Shown here piece by piece: positions 24,668-33,880 of a DNA stretch of 64,000 nucleotides (position 1 is its first letter; each line of letters opens with the position of its first letter). Source of the stretch: Haloarcula marismortui ATCC 43049 (GTDB lineage: Archaea; Halobacteriota; Halobacteria; Halobacteriales; Haloarculaceae); assembly GCF_000011085.1 (NCBI RefSeq), contig NC_006396.1, forward strand, positions 930,001-994,000, in the 5' to 3' direction. Below the pieces are notes generated by a model. It did no database searches, was not told the origin of the DNA, and worked only from the letters and a program-made list of their open reading frames with translations. The position numbers were made by a program, and so were the translations under genes.

Positions 24668-26703
24668 ACAACGATAGATTCGCGAAACAGCGCGTAGCCG
24701 ATGACCTCGACGAACCCGTCGAGGAGGCTGGCAATCTCGCCAGAAAGCTCGGTCTGAAGCCGTATCCGGTGAACTACTGGATCGTCGACTACGACGAGAT
24801 GAACGAACTCATCGCCTACGGCGGGTTTCAGCAGCGATACCCGCACTGGCGCTGGGGAATGCAGTACGACCGCCAGCAGAAGCAGGGCCAGTTCCTCGGC
24901 GGCAAGGCCTTCGAAATCGTCAACAACGACGACCCAGCCCACGCATTCCTTCAGGAATCGAACACGCTGGCTGACCAGAAGGCCGTCATCACCCACGTCG
25001 AAGCCCACGCGGACTTCTTCGCCAACAACGAGTGGTTCCGGATGTTCACCGACGGCTCCTCCCGGACGACGACCGATGAGTCCGGCGAGGACCGCCGCCG
25101 CGGCCCTGACGCCGCCGGGATGCTCGCCCGCCACGGCGACACCATCCAGGAGTACATGCAAGACCCCGACATTGAGCGGGCCGAGGTCGAGCGGTTCATC
25201 GACCACGTCCTCTGTCTGGAGGACAACATCGACCAGCATATTCCCTACAGCCCGGTCGAGACGGTCCCCGAGGAGTTCGAGGACATTGAAGGGGCGGACG
25301 TGACCGAGCAGCTGGATGATCTTGAACTCTCCGAGGAGGTCAAACGGCAGGTGTTCGACGAGGAGTGGCTGGACGCCCAGCGCGACGACGACGAGAACGT
25401 CACGTTCCCCGCCGAACCTGACAAGGATGTTCTCGGGTTCCTCCGCAAGCACGGGATGCAGTACGACGCGGACGCCGAGCGCGCTACGGAGATGGAAGAT
25501 TGGCAGATAGAACTGCTGGAACTGCTCCGCCGGGAGGCCTACTACTTCGCCCCACAGAAGATGACGAAGGTGATGAACGAGGGGTGGGCCTCCTACTGGG
25601 AATCCCTGATGATGACCGGCGAGCAGTTCGCCGGCGACGACGAGTTCATCCTCTACTCCGACCACATGTCGAAGGTACTGGGGTCGGGCGGGCTGAACCC
25701 CTACAGCCTCGGGCTGGAAATCTGGGAGTACGTCGAGAACACGGAGAACCGCCGCGAGGTCATCGAGCGTCTGCTCCGGGTCAAGGGCATCACCTGGCGG
25801 AACTTCGACGACAGCGTCGATTACGAGATGGTACAGGGCCGTCTCGAACCCCCAGCGTGGCTCACCGACATTCCGGGCCACCTCGACGACCTCGACCCCG
25901 AGGACGCCCGTGTCGACGCCGACGGACTGGCGGCGGCCCGCGACGGCGAGTTCGACGTGGAACAGTACCCCTGGAAAGTCCTGACCTACGAGGGGCTGGC
26001 CCAGCGGCACTACTCGCTGGTCAAACCCCAGTACCGCGGCTTCGTCTCCCGGGTCGGGCAAGAGGAACTGGAACGGACCGCCCGCTACATGTTTGACGAT
26101 TCGCGCTACGACAGCGTTGCGGAGGCACTCTCGGACGTGGACTACACCCGCGGTTGGGAGCGGATGCGGGAAATCCGGGAGAGCCACAACGACGTGACCT
26201 TCCTCGATGAGTTCCTCACCCAGGAGTTCGTCGACGACAACGACTACTTCACCTACGAGTACACCCACGCCTCGGGCGACTACCGGGTGACCTCGACAGA
26301 CCACGAGGATGTCAAGAAGAAACTGATGTTGCAGTTCACCAACTTCGGGAAGCCAACCGTCGTCGTCGAGGACGGCAACTACCAGAACCGCAACGAACTG
26401 CTGCTCGCTCATCAGTACAACGGCGTGATGCTCGACATCGGGCAGGCCAAGGAAGTGCTCAAGCGCACCTTCGAACTCTGGGGCCGCCCGGTGAACCTCC
26501 TGACCATCGTCAAGGAGTTCGACGACCACGACGTGGAGGTCGCCAAGCGCCGCGACCGCGAACCCGAGCCCGAAGAAATCGGCAAGCGAATCCGCTACGA
26601 CGGCGACGAGGTGACCGTCACTGACGTGGACTGGGCCGAGGTCGAACACCTCACCGCGACCGACATCGATTACAACACCAAGCCGGACGAATGGCTGGCC
26701 TGA
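24664..26703 (+). CDS. spoVR: SpoVR family protein
   Basis: The start at 24664 overlaps the YeaH stop (ATGA), giving 679 residues. Family hallmarks include [58 protein letters not shown] and [14 protein letters not shown]. SpoVR was named for spore cortex formation in Bacillus, but it is widespread in non-sporulating archaea beside PrkA and YeaH; its biochemical role is unresolved. This is the last gene of the operon, with an intergenic gap of 109 bases after it. Confidence 0.93.
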   Translation: MNNDRFAKQRVADDLDEPVEEAGNLARKLGLKPYPVNYWIVDYDEMNELIAYGGFQQRYPHWRWGMQYDRQQKQGQFLGGKAFEIVNNDDPAHAFLQESNTLADQKAVITHVEAHADFFANNEWFRMFTDGSSRTTTDESGEDRRRGPDAAGMLARHGDTIQEYMQDPDIERAEVERFIDHVLCLEDNIDQHIPYSPVETVPEEFEDIEGADVTEQLDDLELSEEVKRQVFDEEWLDAQRDDDENVTFPAEPDKDVLGFLRKHGMQYDADAERATEMEDWQIELLELLRREAYYFAPQKMTKVMNEGWASYWESLMMTGEQFAGDDEFILYSDHMSKVLGSGGLNPYSLGLEIWEYVENTENRREVIERLLRVKGITWRNFDDSVDYEMVQGRLEPPAWLTDIPGHLDDLDPEDARVDADGLAAARDGEFDVEQYPWKVLTYEGLAQRHYSLVKPQYRGFVSRVGQEELERTARYMFDDSRYDSVAEALSDVDYTRGWERMREIRESHNDVTFLDEFLTQEFVDDNDYFTYEYTHASGDYRVTSTDHEDVKKKLMLQFTNFGKPTVVVEDGNYQNRNELLLAHQYNGVMLDIGQAKEVLKRTFELWGRPVNLLTIVKEFDDHDVEVAKRRDREPEPEEIGKRIRYDGDEVTVTDVDWAEVEHLTATDIDYNTKPDEWLA

Positions 26704-26812
26704 GCGCTGTGTGGCACCCCCGATTCGAGCGGAAACCAACTCCGCCACGCCGTCGGGTATTTCTCGCAGTACCGACCCAAATCGTATGTGAAATCGGTCC
26801 TAACCCCGGAAC

Positions 26813-27199
26813 ATGAGTGGCGCGACCGTCGCCGACTGCATGACCGAACCAGTGCTGACAGTGACTGCCGGCGAACCGGCGCTCGACGTTGCAGCGGCGA
26901 TGGATGACCAGTCGATAAAGTCAGTCGTCATCGTCGACGAGGCGTGTCAGCCGGAGGGCATTCTCACCTCGACAGACTACGTCCGGATGACCGCCGACGG
27001 CGTCGACCCCACTGAAGCGACTGTGGGGGAGCACATGACGACCGATATCGTCACCACGTCGCCCGAGACGGCGCTTTCGGCGGTCGCAAGCACAATGTGG
27101 GACAACAATATCAGTCACGTGCCGGTCGTCGACGACGAGAACCGGGTGACGGGTATCCTCTCGGCCACGGACCTCACCGTCTATCTCGCTGACGACTGA
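26813..27199 (+). CDS. Two-CBS-domain protein
   Basis: The 128-residue protein consists of two CBS motifs: VADCMTEPVLTVTAGEPALD with SVVIVDEACQPEGILTSTDY, then EHMTTDIVTTSPETALSAVA with VPVVDDENRVTGILSATDLT. CBS pairs bind adenosyl ligands (AMP, ATP, SAM or c-di-AMP) and act as stand-alone sensors. Partner unknown. The gene is monocistronic. Confidence 0.88.
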   Translation: MSGATVADCMTEPVLTVTAGEPALDVAAAMDDQSIKSVVIVDEACQPEGILTSTDYVRMTADGVDPTEATVGEHMTTDIVTTSPETALSAVASTMWDNNISHVPVVDDENRVTGILSATDLTVYLADD

Positions 27200-27293
27200 A
27201 TGAGACGGTTGGAGGAGAACCGCCGTCGCACCGGAGACGGTTGTGTGACAGTCTCTGCCAAATATTTTTCATTGTCTGGGCTAACCCGCGGCC

Positions 27294-28619
27294 ATGGAGC
27301 GAACGGCACACACGCCACCGGGGCTTCCGGTTGTGGGGAATCTGCCACGACTGGCGAGGGACCCATTGCGTTTTCTCACCGGGATGCAGGACGCCTACGC
27401 AAACCAGTACCCGCTCGTCCGGGTCGACCCACAGGTTGGACAGTCAGTCACAGTTGTGCTTGACCCCGACATCGCCCATGAGGTCCTCGCGGACCGTGAC
27501 CGGTTCCGCCGCCCAAACGTCGGAGCGCAGGAGCAACGGCGACAGGGACTGGTATCGAGTGACGGCGCGCTCTGGGAGCAACAGCGGTCAGTGCTGGACC
27601 CGGAGTTCGTCGGCGGCCGGCTGGCGGACTACGCCGAGATTGCCGGCGACACTCTAGAGGAGACGCTGACAGCCTGGCCTGAGTCGGGGCGCGTAGACCT
27701 GTTCGAAGAGCTGTCAATACTGACGATGCGCGTCATCACACGGTCGCTGTTCAGCCAGGACACCGACCGCGAACGCGGGGAAACCGTCCATGAAGCGCTG
27801 GCCGCGCTTAATGATGAGTTCGACGCCTCTGTGTTCGATTTGGTCCTGCCCGAGCAGTTACAGTCCGGCGTCTCCGCGGAGTTCGAGGAAGCCGATGCAG
27901 TACTTGACTCGGTGGCAACGGAGTTCGTGGACTGGCATCTCAACCACGAGGACCCGCCCCGGGATGTGATTACTGCGCTTATCGACGCAAAGGCAGACCC
28001 GGACATCGAGCTCTCCGAGAACGAGCTCATCGACCAGACCGTGCTGTTCATGACTGGTGGCCAAGAGACGACAGCACTGACGATTGCCTACGCGTTCTAC
28101 TGGTTGTCTCAGAACCCGGCTGCAAAGGAGCGTGTCAGGGCGGAGGCACAGGATGTGCTGGACGGGGGACAGCCGGGATGGGCCGACCTGTCCGACCTCA
28201 CCTACACGGAGCGTGTTGTCAGGGAGACGCTGCGGCTGACGCCGGCGGTCTGGAGCGTGTCTCGCGAGGCTCGGGAGCCGGTCACGCTTGCAGGAACCGA
28301 CCTAGACGCAGGCGAGTTTGTCATGCTCCCCATATACGCTCATCACCGGGACAGTCGCGTGTGGTCGGACCCCCTGACGTTCGACCCGGACCGGTGGGCC
28401 GGTTCAGCCTCCCGCGGCGATAGCGCGTACTACCCCTTCGGCAGCGGGCCACGGGTGTGTATCGGTCGCCAGGTCGCCTTGACCGAGGCACAGTTCGCCC
28501 TTGCGCACGTGCTGCAGCACTACGACGTACAGGTGACTGCGGATGAACTTGATTTACAGCCGAGTGTGACACTGCGGCCGTCGGGACCGATGGAAGCCGA
28601 GATATCAGCCCTTGAGTAG
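27294..28619 (+). CDS. Cytochrome P450
   Basis: The 441-residue soluble P450 has the proline-rich start HTPPGLPVVGNLPRLARDPL. Its oxygen-binding I-helix is LFMTGGQETTALTIAYAF (about residues 252-269), the ExxR motif is ETLR, and the heme-thiolate loop YPFGSGPRVCIGRQVALTEA has Cys near residue 388. Haloarchaeal enzymes of this kind (CYP174-like by my recollection) lack an assigned substrate; carotenoid, fatty acid or sterol-like oxidation are possibilities. No ferredoxin reductase gene is adjacent. The start is the ATG at 27294, preceded by an AT-rich AAATATTTTTCATTG element. Confidence 0.93.
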   Translation: MERTAHTPPGLPVVGNLPRLARDPLRFLTGMQDAYANQYPLVRVDPQVGQSVTVVLDPDIAHEVLADRDRFRRPNVGAQEQRRQGLVSSDGALWEQQRSVLDPEFVGGRLADYAEIAGDTLEETLTAWPESGRVDLFEELSILTMRVITRSLFSQDTDRERGETVHEALAALNDEFDASVFDLVLPEQLQSGVSAEFEEADAVLDSVATEFVDWHLNHEDPPRDVITALIDAKADPDIELSENELIDQTVLFMTGGQETTALTIAYAFYWLSQNPAAKERVRAEAQDVLDGGQPGWADLSDLTYTERVVRETLRLTPAVWSVSREAREPVTLAGTDLDAGEFVMLPIYAHHRDSRVWSDPLTFDPDRWAGSASRGDSAYYPFGSGPRVCIGRQVALTEAQFALAHVLQHYDVQVTADELDLQPSVTLRPSGPMEAEISALE

Positions 28620-28677
28620 CGTGGTCATGGGGTGAAAATGGCCTATCTTCACATAGGTCCGGGGAGTGGCATTCGAT

Positions 28678-29070
28678 ATGAGCGCAACTCGGTTCACCGT
28701 CGAAAGCGACACGCACACAGACGTGATTGATATCACCGACCGGGTTCGGGACGTGATTCCTGAAAACGCCGAAGGGACCTGCACCGTTTTCGTCCGTCAC
28801 ACCACGGCTGGCATCACTGTCAACGAGGCCGAGCCGCGATTGCTGGGTGACCTCAGCGACGCCCTCGGGGACCTTATTCCGGACAGCGGGTGGGACCACG
28901 ACGAACTGGACGGCAACGCGGATTCACACGTCCGGGCGATGTTCGTCGGGCCAAGCGAGACGATTCCCGTCCGCGACGGGGACCTCGATATGGGGACGTG
29001 GCAGTCCGTGCTGTTCGTTGACTGTGACGGGCCGCGCGAACGAGCGGTTGACGTAGTCGTCACCGACTGA
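28678..29070 (+). CDS. YjbQ family protein (UPF0047)
   Basis: The start at 28678 (MSATRFTVESDTHTDVIDIT) gives 130 residues. The motifs CTVFVRHTTAGITVNEAEPR and SHVRAMFVGPSETIPVRDGD, with GTWQSVLFVDCDGPRERAVD at the end, are diagnostic of the YjbQ/UPF0047 beta-barrel family. Some members have weak thiamine-phosphate synthase activity; the true role is unknown. It converges with the acyl-CoA ligase gene. Confidence 0.9.
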   Translation: MSATRFTVESDTHTDVIDITDRVRDVIPENAEGTCTVFVRHTTAGITVNEAEPRLLGDLSDALGDLIPDSGWDHDELDGNADSHVRAMFVGPSETIPVRDGDLDMGTWQSVLFVDCDGPRERAVDVVVTD

Positions 29071-29093
29071 GTCGGAGTTCCGGTGACCGCCAG

Positions 29094-31076
29094 TCAGGCT
29101 GCCTCGACCTGCTGCTCGCCGTATATTTCGGCGAGTTTCTCGCGGTACGCGCTGCGGATGTTGCGTCGCTTCTTTTTCATCGACGGCGTGAGCAAGTCGT
29201 TCTCGGCGGTCCACTCCCGGGAGACGAGCGCGAACGACTTGATCCGCTCGACACGTTCGAGTTCCTCGTTGACCGCGTCGACGGCAGTCTGGACCCACGC
29301 GTGGACGCGTTCGTCATCGACCAGTGCCTCGGGGTCATCGGGAAGGTCGATACCCTCGCTGTCGGCCCACCGGTGGAGTTCCTCGAAGTTCGGGACGATT
29401 ATCGCGCCGACGAACTTCTGGTCGTCGCCGACGACCATGACCTGGTCGACCCGGTCGTTCGTCGCGAACTGGTCTTCGATGGGCTGTGGCGCGACGTTTT
29501 TTCCCGTCGAAAGGACGAGCAGTTCTTTGAGGCGGTCGTGATAAATAAGGAAATCGTCGTCGGTGCGTTCGACGATATCGCCGGTGCGGAACCACTGGGT
29601 GCCGTCAATTTCCGTGAAGGCCCGCGCCGTCGCATCGGGCGCGTTCCAGTACCCCTGCGTGACGTTCGGGCCGTCGACGAGCAGTTCGCCCACGTCGCCG
29701 GTCACGCCGTCGAACTCGCTGGCGTCGACGACACCGGTGTCGATGTGAACGTCGACAGCAGGCAACGGGGCTCCCAGGGTGCCGGGCCTGATGTCTTCCG
29801 GCGGGTTCACACTCAGAACCGGTGACGTTTCCGTGAGTCCATATCCTTCGAGTATCGTCAGTCCCATCCCGAGGAACGTCTCACAGAGCGTTTTCGAGAG
29901 GCTGCCGCCCCCACTGACCATGAACTCGATGTTCCCGCCGAGCCGTTCTTTGACGGTGCTGTAGACGAGGCGGTCCGCAAGCGAGTGTTTCGCTGTGAGT
30001 ATCGGTCCCGGATTCTCAGTGCGGGCGTACTCGCGGGCTACGTCCATCGACCAGTCGAAAATGCGCTTTTTCAGCGGGGACTCGCTGGCCTGCGTTCGCA
30101 TATTGTCGAAAATGCGCTCGTACACTCTGGGGACGCTCAGCCCGGTCATCGGTTTCACAGTCTGAAGGTCATCAGCCAGTGTATCCGGACTCTCGGCGTA
30201 GCTCACAGCTGCGCCAGAGGCGTACATGAAGAAATGGCCTGCAAGGCGTTCGAACACGTGCGCCAGCGGGAGGAACGCTATCGAACGCGTGTCTGCGGTA
30301 ATGGTCGGGAGGTCCGACGGCTTGTCCGGTCGTGGCCCGATTCGCTTGCGCGTCTGATTGACATTCGCCCGGAAGTTGCGGTGGGTAAGCCGGACCCCTT
30401 TCGGTTGGCCCGTCGTCCCGGAGGTGTAGATGAGGCTCGCCAGGTCGTCGGGGTCGCGTTCGTCCAGCCAGGACTGGTATGCCGTCTCGCTGAACGTTTC
30501 CTCGCCGCGCCTGTACACCGTTTTGAGCGTGTGTACGTCTTCGCGGTCCACATCGGTGTCGTCCATGACAACGATGAACGAGAGCGACAGGTCGTCCTCG
30601 ATAGCCAGCACACGGTCCAGCATCGCAGCGTTCTCCACGACGACGGCGCTCGCCTCTGGGTCCGACAACAGATACTGCACCTGTTTCGACGAGGAATCCG
30701 TATACACGGTCGTCACCACCCCACCCGCAGACAGAATGGCAAAGTCACTCAGCGCCCACTCCATCCGGGTGTTGGACAGGATACCGACGCGAGCGTCCGA
30801 GCCGACACCGAGGTCACGGAATCCTGCGGCCAAGTATTTGACGAGCTGATGCATCCGTTCGTAGCTGAGAGCGGCGTAGTCGCCGTCAGGAGCCGCCGGT
30901 ATCACGTCGTCAGTCAGTGACCGGTCGTAGACGCCACCCTTGTACAGCTGAGCTGTTGTGTCGGCGTTCCGTGCCGCGCTTGCGGCGAACATCTCGCCCA
31001 GCGTGTCGTCGCCGATGACTTCGTCAGTGTACTCTTCCTCGGCCTGACGCCAGTCAGCGTGATTGCCTCCGGTCAT
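29094..31076 (-). CDS. Long-chain fatty-acid-CoA ligase (AMP-forming)
   Basis: The 660-residue ANL-superfamily enzyme has the ATP-binding P-loop LIYTSGTTGQPKGVRLTH (about residues 215-232). Further motifs are ILEGYGLTETSPVLSVNPPE and QWFRTGDIV, and the C-terminal domain contains STGKNVAPQPIEDQFA with the catalytic Lys. Length and motifs match bacterial and archaeal FadD/AAS-type long-chain ligases. Reaction: fatty acid + ATP + CoA to acyl-CoA + AMP + PPi. With the beta-oxidation-type genes near 40-43 kb it would feed acyl-CoA breakdown, or it could act in acyl-chain recycling. Confidence 0.9.
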   Translation of the reverse strand: MTGGNHADWRQAEEEYTDEVIGDDTLGEMFAASAARNADTTAQLYKGGVYDRSLTDDVIPAAPDGDYAALSYERMHQLVKYLAAGFRDLGVGSDARVGILSNTRMEWALSDFAILSAGGVVTTVYTDSSSKQVQYLLSDPEASAVVVENAAMLDRVLAIEDDLSLSFIVVMDDTDVDREDVHTLKTVYRRGEETFSETAYQSWLDERDPDDLASLIYTSGTTGQPKGVRLTHRNFRANVNQTRKRIGPRPDKPSDLPTITADTRSIAFLPLAHVFERLAGHFFMYASGAAVSYAESPDTLADDLQTVKPMTGLSVPRVYERIFDNMRTQASESPLKKRIFDWSMDVAREYARTENPGPILTAKHSLADRLVYSTVKERLGGNIEFMVSGGGSLSKTLCETFLGMGLTILEGYGLTETSPVLSVNPPEDIRPGTLGAPLPAVDVHIDTGVVDASEFDGVTGDVGELLVDGPNVTQGYWNAPDATARAFTEIDGTQWFRTGDIVERTDDDFLIYHDRLKELLVLSTGKNVAPQPIEDQFATNDRVDQVMVVGDDQKFVGAIIVPNFEELHRWADSEGIDLPDDPEALVDDERVHAWVQTAVDAVNEELERVERIKSFALVSREWTAENDLLTPSMKKKRRNIRSAYREKLAEIYGEQQVEAA

Positions 31077-31443
31077 GTCATACCGCGGTATTCACTAGGC
31101 CATCCCAAATATGTACAGGATGTTAACACTTTTCGGGTTTGTTAGAGTTGTTTCACCGCGGTGTCGTCGGGTACCCAGACAGCAACTAGCAACCGATCCA
31201 GATTACGACAACTACTCGATATATATCGCTCAGACGACGGGACAGATGGTGTTACTAATTGACAATATGATAGATAAAGCAGTAAGGTGTCGTTTTTCCC
31301 CATACCATGCGTGTAGACTTTCTTTAGCCGCCAAACAACAGAAATAAGAGTCATACTATCAGTTGAGTTTCGGCATTTTATATATCAATCTTACATTTTG
31401 CAGGTGTATAACAAATTCATATCAGTGTTTATAGATACAAGAG
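31077..31443. promoter_or_regulatory. AT-rich divergent promoter region of the capsule operon
   Basis: 367 bases separate the acyl-CoA ligase gene from the capsule-type operon. They are far more AT-rich than the flanking genes. TATA candidates on the plus strand are TTTATATATC near 31377-31386 and GTATAAC near 31406-31412; the latter would start transcription about ten bases before the small ORF at 31444. CGATATATATCG at 31217-31228 is a perfect 12-base palindrome. No gene was seen. Confidence 0.4.
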
Positions 31444-31563
31444 ATGCACCTAAATGATACACGGTACTCTCTGTCGGCTCATGTAGATCCGACCATCGAG
31501 GAACAGCTGCCTGCAGAAATAGCCGTCGCACGTACACCGGGACTTCGACATAGCCAGGAATGA
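31444..31563 (+). CDS. Small 39-residue protein coupled to capC
   Basis: An ATG at 31444 opens a 39-codon frame beginning MHLNDTRYSLSAHVDPTIEE and ending HSQE, whose TGA overlaps the capC ATG by the ATGA arrangement used throughout this genome. A TATA box (GTATAAC near 31408) lies at leaderless distance. Composition is acidic and protein-like. Bacterial poly-gamma-glutamate synthases need a small subunit (PgsE/CapE); this ORF has no transmembrane helix, unlike those, so homology is not claimed. It could alternatively be a leader peptide controlling capC translation. Confidence 0.45.
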   Translation: MHLNDTRYSLSAHVDPTIEEQLPAEIAVARTPGLRHSQE

Positions 31564-32708
31564 TACTCTCCGGAGCAATTGTTATCACTGGCCTGGTACT
31601 TGGGGTGACAGCCACGCAGTTGTGGGATCTCAGGCTGTCAGGGGTTATTGTCGTTCCCCTGTTTGCACTGTACACACTATATGACGTCTCATCCCTGCCA
31701 GTGCTGGTCGTCAGTGTCGCGGCTGCGTACTGGTGCCTTACGGTCGTTTCCGAACGGACACTGTTGTACGGTCGAAGGCTATTATATACCGCAATCTTGT
31801 TTGGCGCGGTCATTCCGTGTATTGCCGTCGCCGTACTAGCATCGTTCGGCTACTACACCAGCTCGATTGAGGTGTATGCGATCGGAAGCATTCTCCCGGG
31901 AGTCGCAGCGTATAACCTCCACCGACTTGAGTTTGAGCGACTGGTTGATGATCTCGTCGCGACCGGCGCTGCGTACATTGGCCTGCTCATACTCGGTTCT
32001 GCACTGGTCTCGGAGACCACACTGGCACTGCTCGGTACGGACGCAACGCTCCTGTTTTCGCCAGCATCTGATGTCGCACAGTTCCGGAATGTCGCTGTTG
32101 CAGGCGGTAATTTCGGGATGATGCACGGTCCGGCAGTCGGCCTGAGCGTTCTGTTCCTGGGACTACTGGTATCGTTGTTCGTGGAGACGGTCTGGAACGT
32201 CCGGCTATACGGGATTATCGCCCTCCCGCTACTGGCACTCTTTGTTGTCGCCAAGCCTTCCGTGTTTTTGCTCTATGCCGCCTTCCTGCTGGCGACGTAT
32301 GCGATCATTCAGTTCATCCATCGACGGACATTGGTGTATGGGCGGGTCCTCGTTTCAATGGCAGCCGTCACTGCTGTGTTGCTGTCCGTCCCTGCCGAGA
32401 TGCTCACCGCTCTTCCGGGCAATTACCTGTTGTTTACCGCGCTGATCGGCGGAATCGGTGCATACAACGTCCACCGCCTCTCTGTGACCGAACTCCGCCA
32501 GTCGACCCGGCTTTCGGCAGCCATTTTTGCCGTATTTGTGCTGCTGGTGTCAGCACTGACGGCTCCCCCACCAGTGCCCGGTGGAATGGGATGGATTGCG
32601 CTGGTGACGGTTGTAGCGCTCGTCCCCGGCGGGCTGACGGCTGCCCGGCTTGAACAGCAACGACGACTCGATAAGCGATGGCGACCAGTCAGGAGAGACT
32701 CGGTATGA
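31560..32708 (+). CDS. capC: CapC/PgsC-type poly-gamma-glutamate synthase membrane subunit, tandem duplicate
   Basis: The 382-residue integral membrane protein consists of two PgsC-like halves. Half one has WDLRLSGVIVVPLFALYTL, SERTLLYGRRLLYTA and LPGVAAYNLHRLEFERL. Half two repeats these as WNVRLYGIIALPLLALFVV, HRRTLVYGRVLVSMA and IGGIGAYNVHRLSVTEL. Bacillus PgsC is a single unit of about 150 residues. PgsC works with PgsB to polymerise and export gamma-linked glutamate. A long hydrophobic helix pair links the halves. Its last codons overlap capB by four bases. Confidence 0.85.
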   Translation: MILSGAIVITGLVLGVTATQLWDLRLSGVIVVPLFALYTLYDVSSLPVLVVSVAAAYWCLTVVSERTLLYGRRLLYTAILFGAVIPCIAVAVLASFGYYTSSIEVYAIGSILPGVAAYNLHRLEFERLVDDLVATGAAYIGLLILGSALVSETTLALLGTDATLLFSPASDVAQFRNVAVAGGNFGMMHGPAVGLSVLFLGLLVSLFVETVWNVRLYGIIALPLLALFVVAKPSVFLLYAAFLLATYAIIQFIHRRTLVYGRVLVSMAAVTAVLLSVPAEMLTALPGNYLLFTALIGGIGAYNVHRLSVTELRQSTRLSAAIFAVFVLLVSALTAPPPVPGGMGWIALVTVVALVPGGLTAARLEQQRRLDKRWRPVRRDSV

Positions 32709-33871
32709 ATCTCAAAAAATGTATCCAGCGGCTGCGCAAGGTTGCGAACCGAGGACCGTCGCACAAAGCCCGATTAGAGAACATAGACGAGAAGATCGTC
32801 GTAACCGGCACCCGCGGGAAATCCGGCGCAACGCGCTGGCTCTACGAGATTCTGTACGGTCGCGGACGAGACGCGTTCGCGAAGATTACCGGGAATCGGC
32901 CGCTCGTTCTGCATGACGGGGAATCCCACCCGATTGAGCGAGGGCGGCGAGTCACGCTGTACGAAAACGAGGCCCAGCTGCGACAGTACGCACCGGTCGA
33001 AACAGCAATCTTCGAGAATCAGGCGATTGGGGAGTACACCACGCGAACGGTCCATCAGCGGTTCACGGACCCCGATGTCATCTTTCTCACCAACATCAGG
33101 AGCGATCACCTCGACTGGCTCGGGGACACTCCCACACAGATAGCCCGGTCGTTCGCCAGAACGATTCCCGATGGTGTGACGCTCGTCGTCGGCGAACAGC
33201 GTCCGACTCTTCGCGCAATGCTGAAGCGAGAACTGGAGGAGACTGATGTTCAGATCCGCTGGGTGCTGGTTCCGAAGGCACTACAGAATGTGCCGGGCGC
33301 AGAAACGATACTCGGTCTGAATGACGTGCTTGAAGCACTTGGCGAACAGCCGCTCTCTGACCGGCAAATAGAGGCCTATATCGATGAAATGCAGGTCAGA
33401 TGGACAACACTGGCCGACGGCCGCGTCTATAATGCTGCGTCAGTCAACGACATCGATAGTACCGAAATCGTCCGCCGGGCACTCGATGATAATGATGTTG
33501 ACACTATCCAGCCGCTGATATACTTGCGTCCAGACCGCCGTGCCAGAACAGCGTCGTTTCTGTCCTATCTGGACGGGTTGTATTCGGATGATGTGTTCGA
33601 GGTAACGCACGCTGTTGGCCCGCACGCGGAACTGTTTGACAATCAGGCGTCGTTCCCGGTTGCGACGCACGATGCGTCGAAATCTGCAAGTGCTGTGTTA
33701 GACGCAGCACTGTCACCGGGCTGGCCGGTTTTCATCATGGGGAACACTGTCGCCGATTTCATGCGCGACCTCGAAGCCGAAATCGAGGCACGGCGGGTAG
33801 ACAGTAGCCAGGGAATGCCGGAGAAATCCACGTCAGCGAACGAGAAACGAGCAATCGAACGTCCACAATAA
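32705..33871 (+). CDS. capB: CapB/PgsB-type Mur-ligase-like poly-gamma-glutamate synthase
   Basis: I start at the ATG at 32705 (MNLKKCIQRLRKVANRG), which overlaps the capC stop; an ATG at 32678 is also open. The 388-residue protein is a Mur-ligase-family amide ligase. The P-loop is VTGTRGKSGATRWLYEIL, AIFENQAIGEYTTRTVHQRF supplies the metal-binding region, and FLTNIRSDHLDWLGDTPTQ is the typical NxxxDHxDxxG motif. The end (PVFIMGNTVADFMRDLE) matches PgsB. It would ligate glutamate units using ATP. The same operon continues into the 33881 gene, 9 bases later. Confidence 0.9.
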   Translation: MNLKKCIQRLRKVANRGPSHKARLENIDEKIVVTGTRGKSGATRWLYEILYGRGRDAFAKITGNRPLVLHDGESHPIERGRRVTLYENEAQLRQYAPVETAIFENQAIGEYTTRTVHQRFTDPDVIFLTNIRSDHLDWLGDTPTQIARSFARTIPDGVTLVVGEQRPTLRAMLKRELEETDVQIRWVLVPKALQNVPGAETILGLNDVLEALGEQPLSDRQIEAYIDEMQVRWTTLADGRVYNAASVNDIDSTEIVRRALDDNDVDTIQPLIYLRPDRRARTASFLSYLDGLYSDDVFEVTHAVGPHAELFDNQASFPVATHDASKSASAVLDAALSPGWPVFIMGNTVADFMRDLEAEIEARRVDSSQGMPEKSTSANEKRAIERPQ

Positions 33872-33880
33872 CGATTACCA

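Noticed and set aside
18904-26748. Long open frames antisense to the PrkA-SpoVR operon, one of about 700 codons
   Set aside because: They arise from the strong third-position GC bias of the sense genes; the translations are Val/Leu/Asp/Arg-rich, lack family motifs, and overlap well-supported genes.
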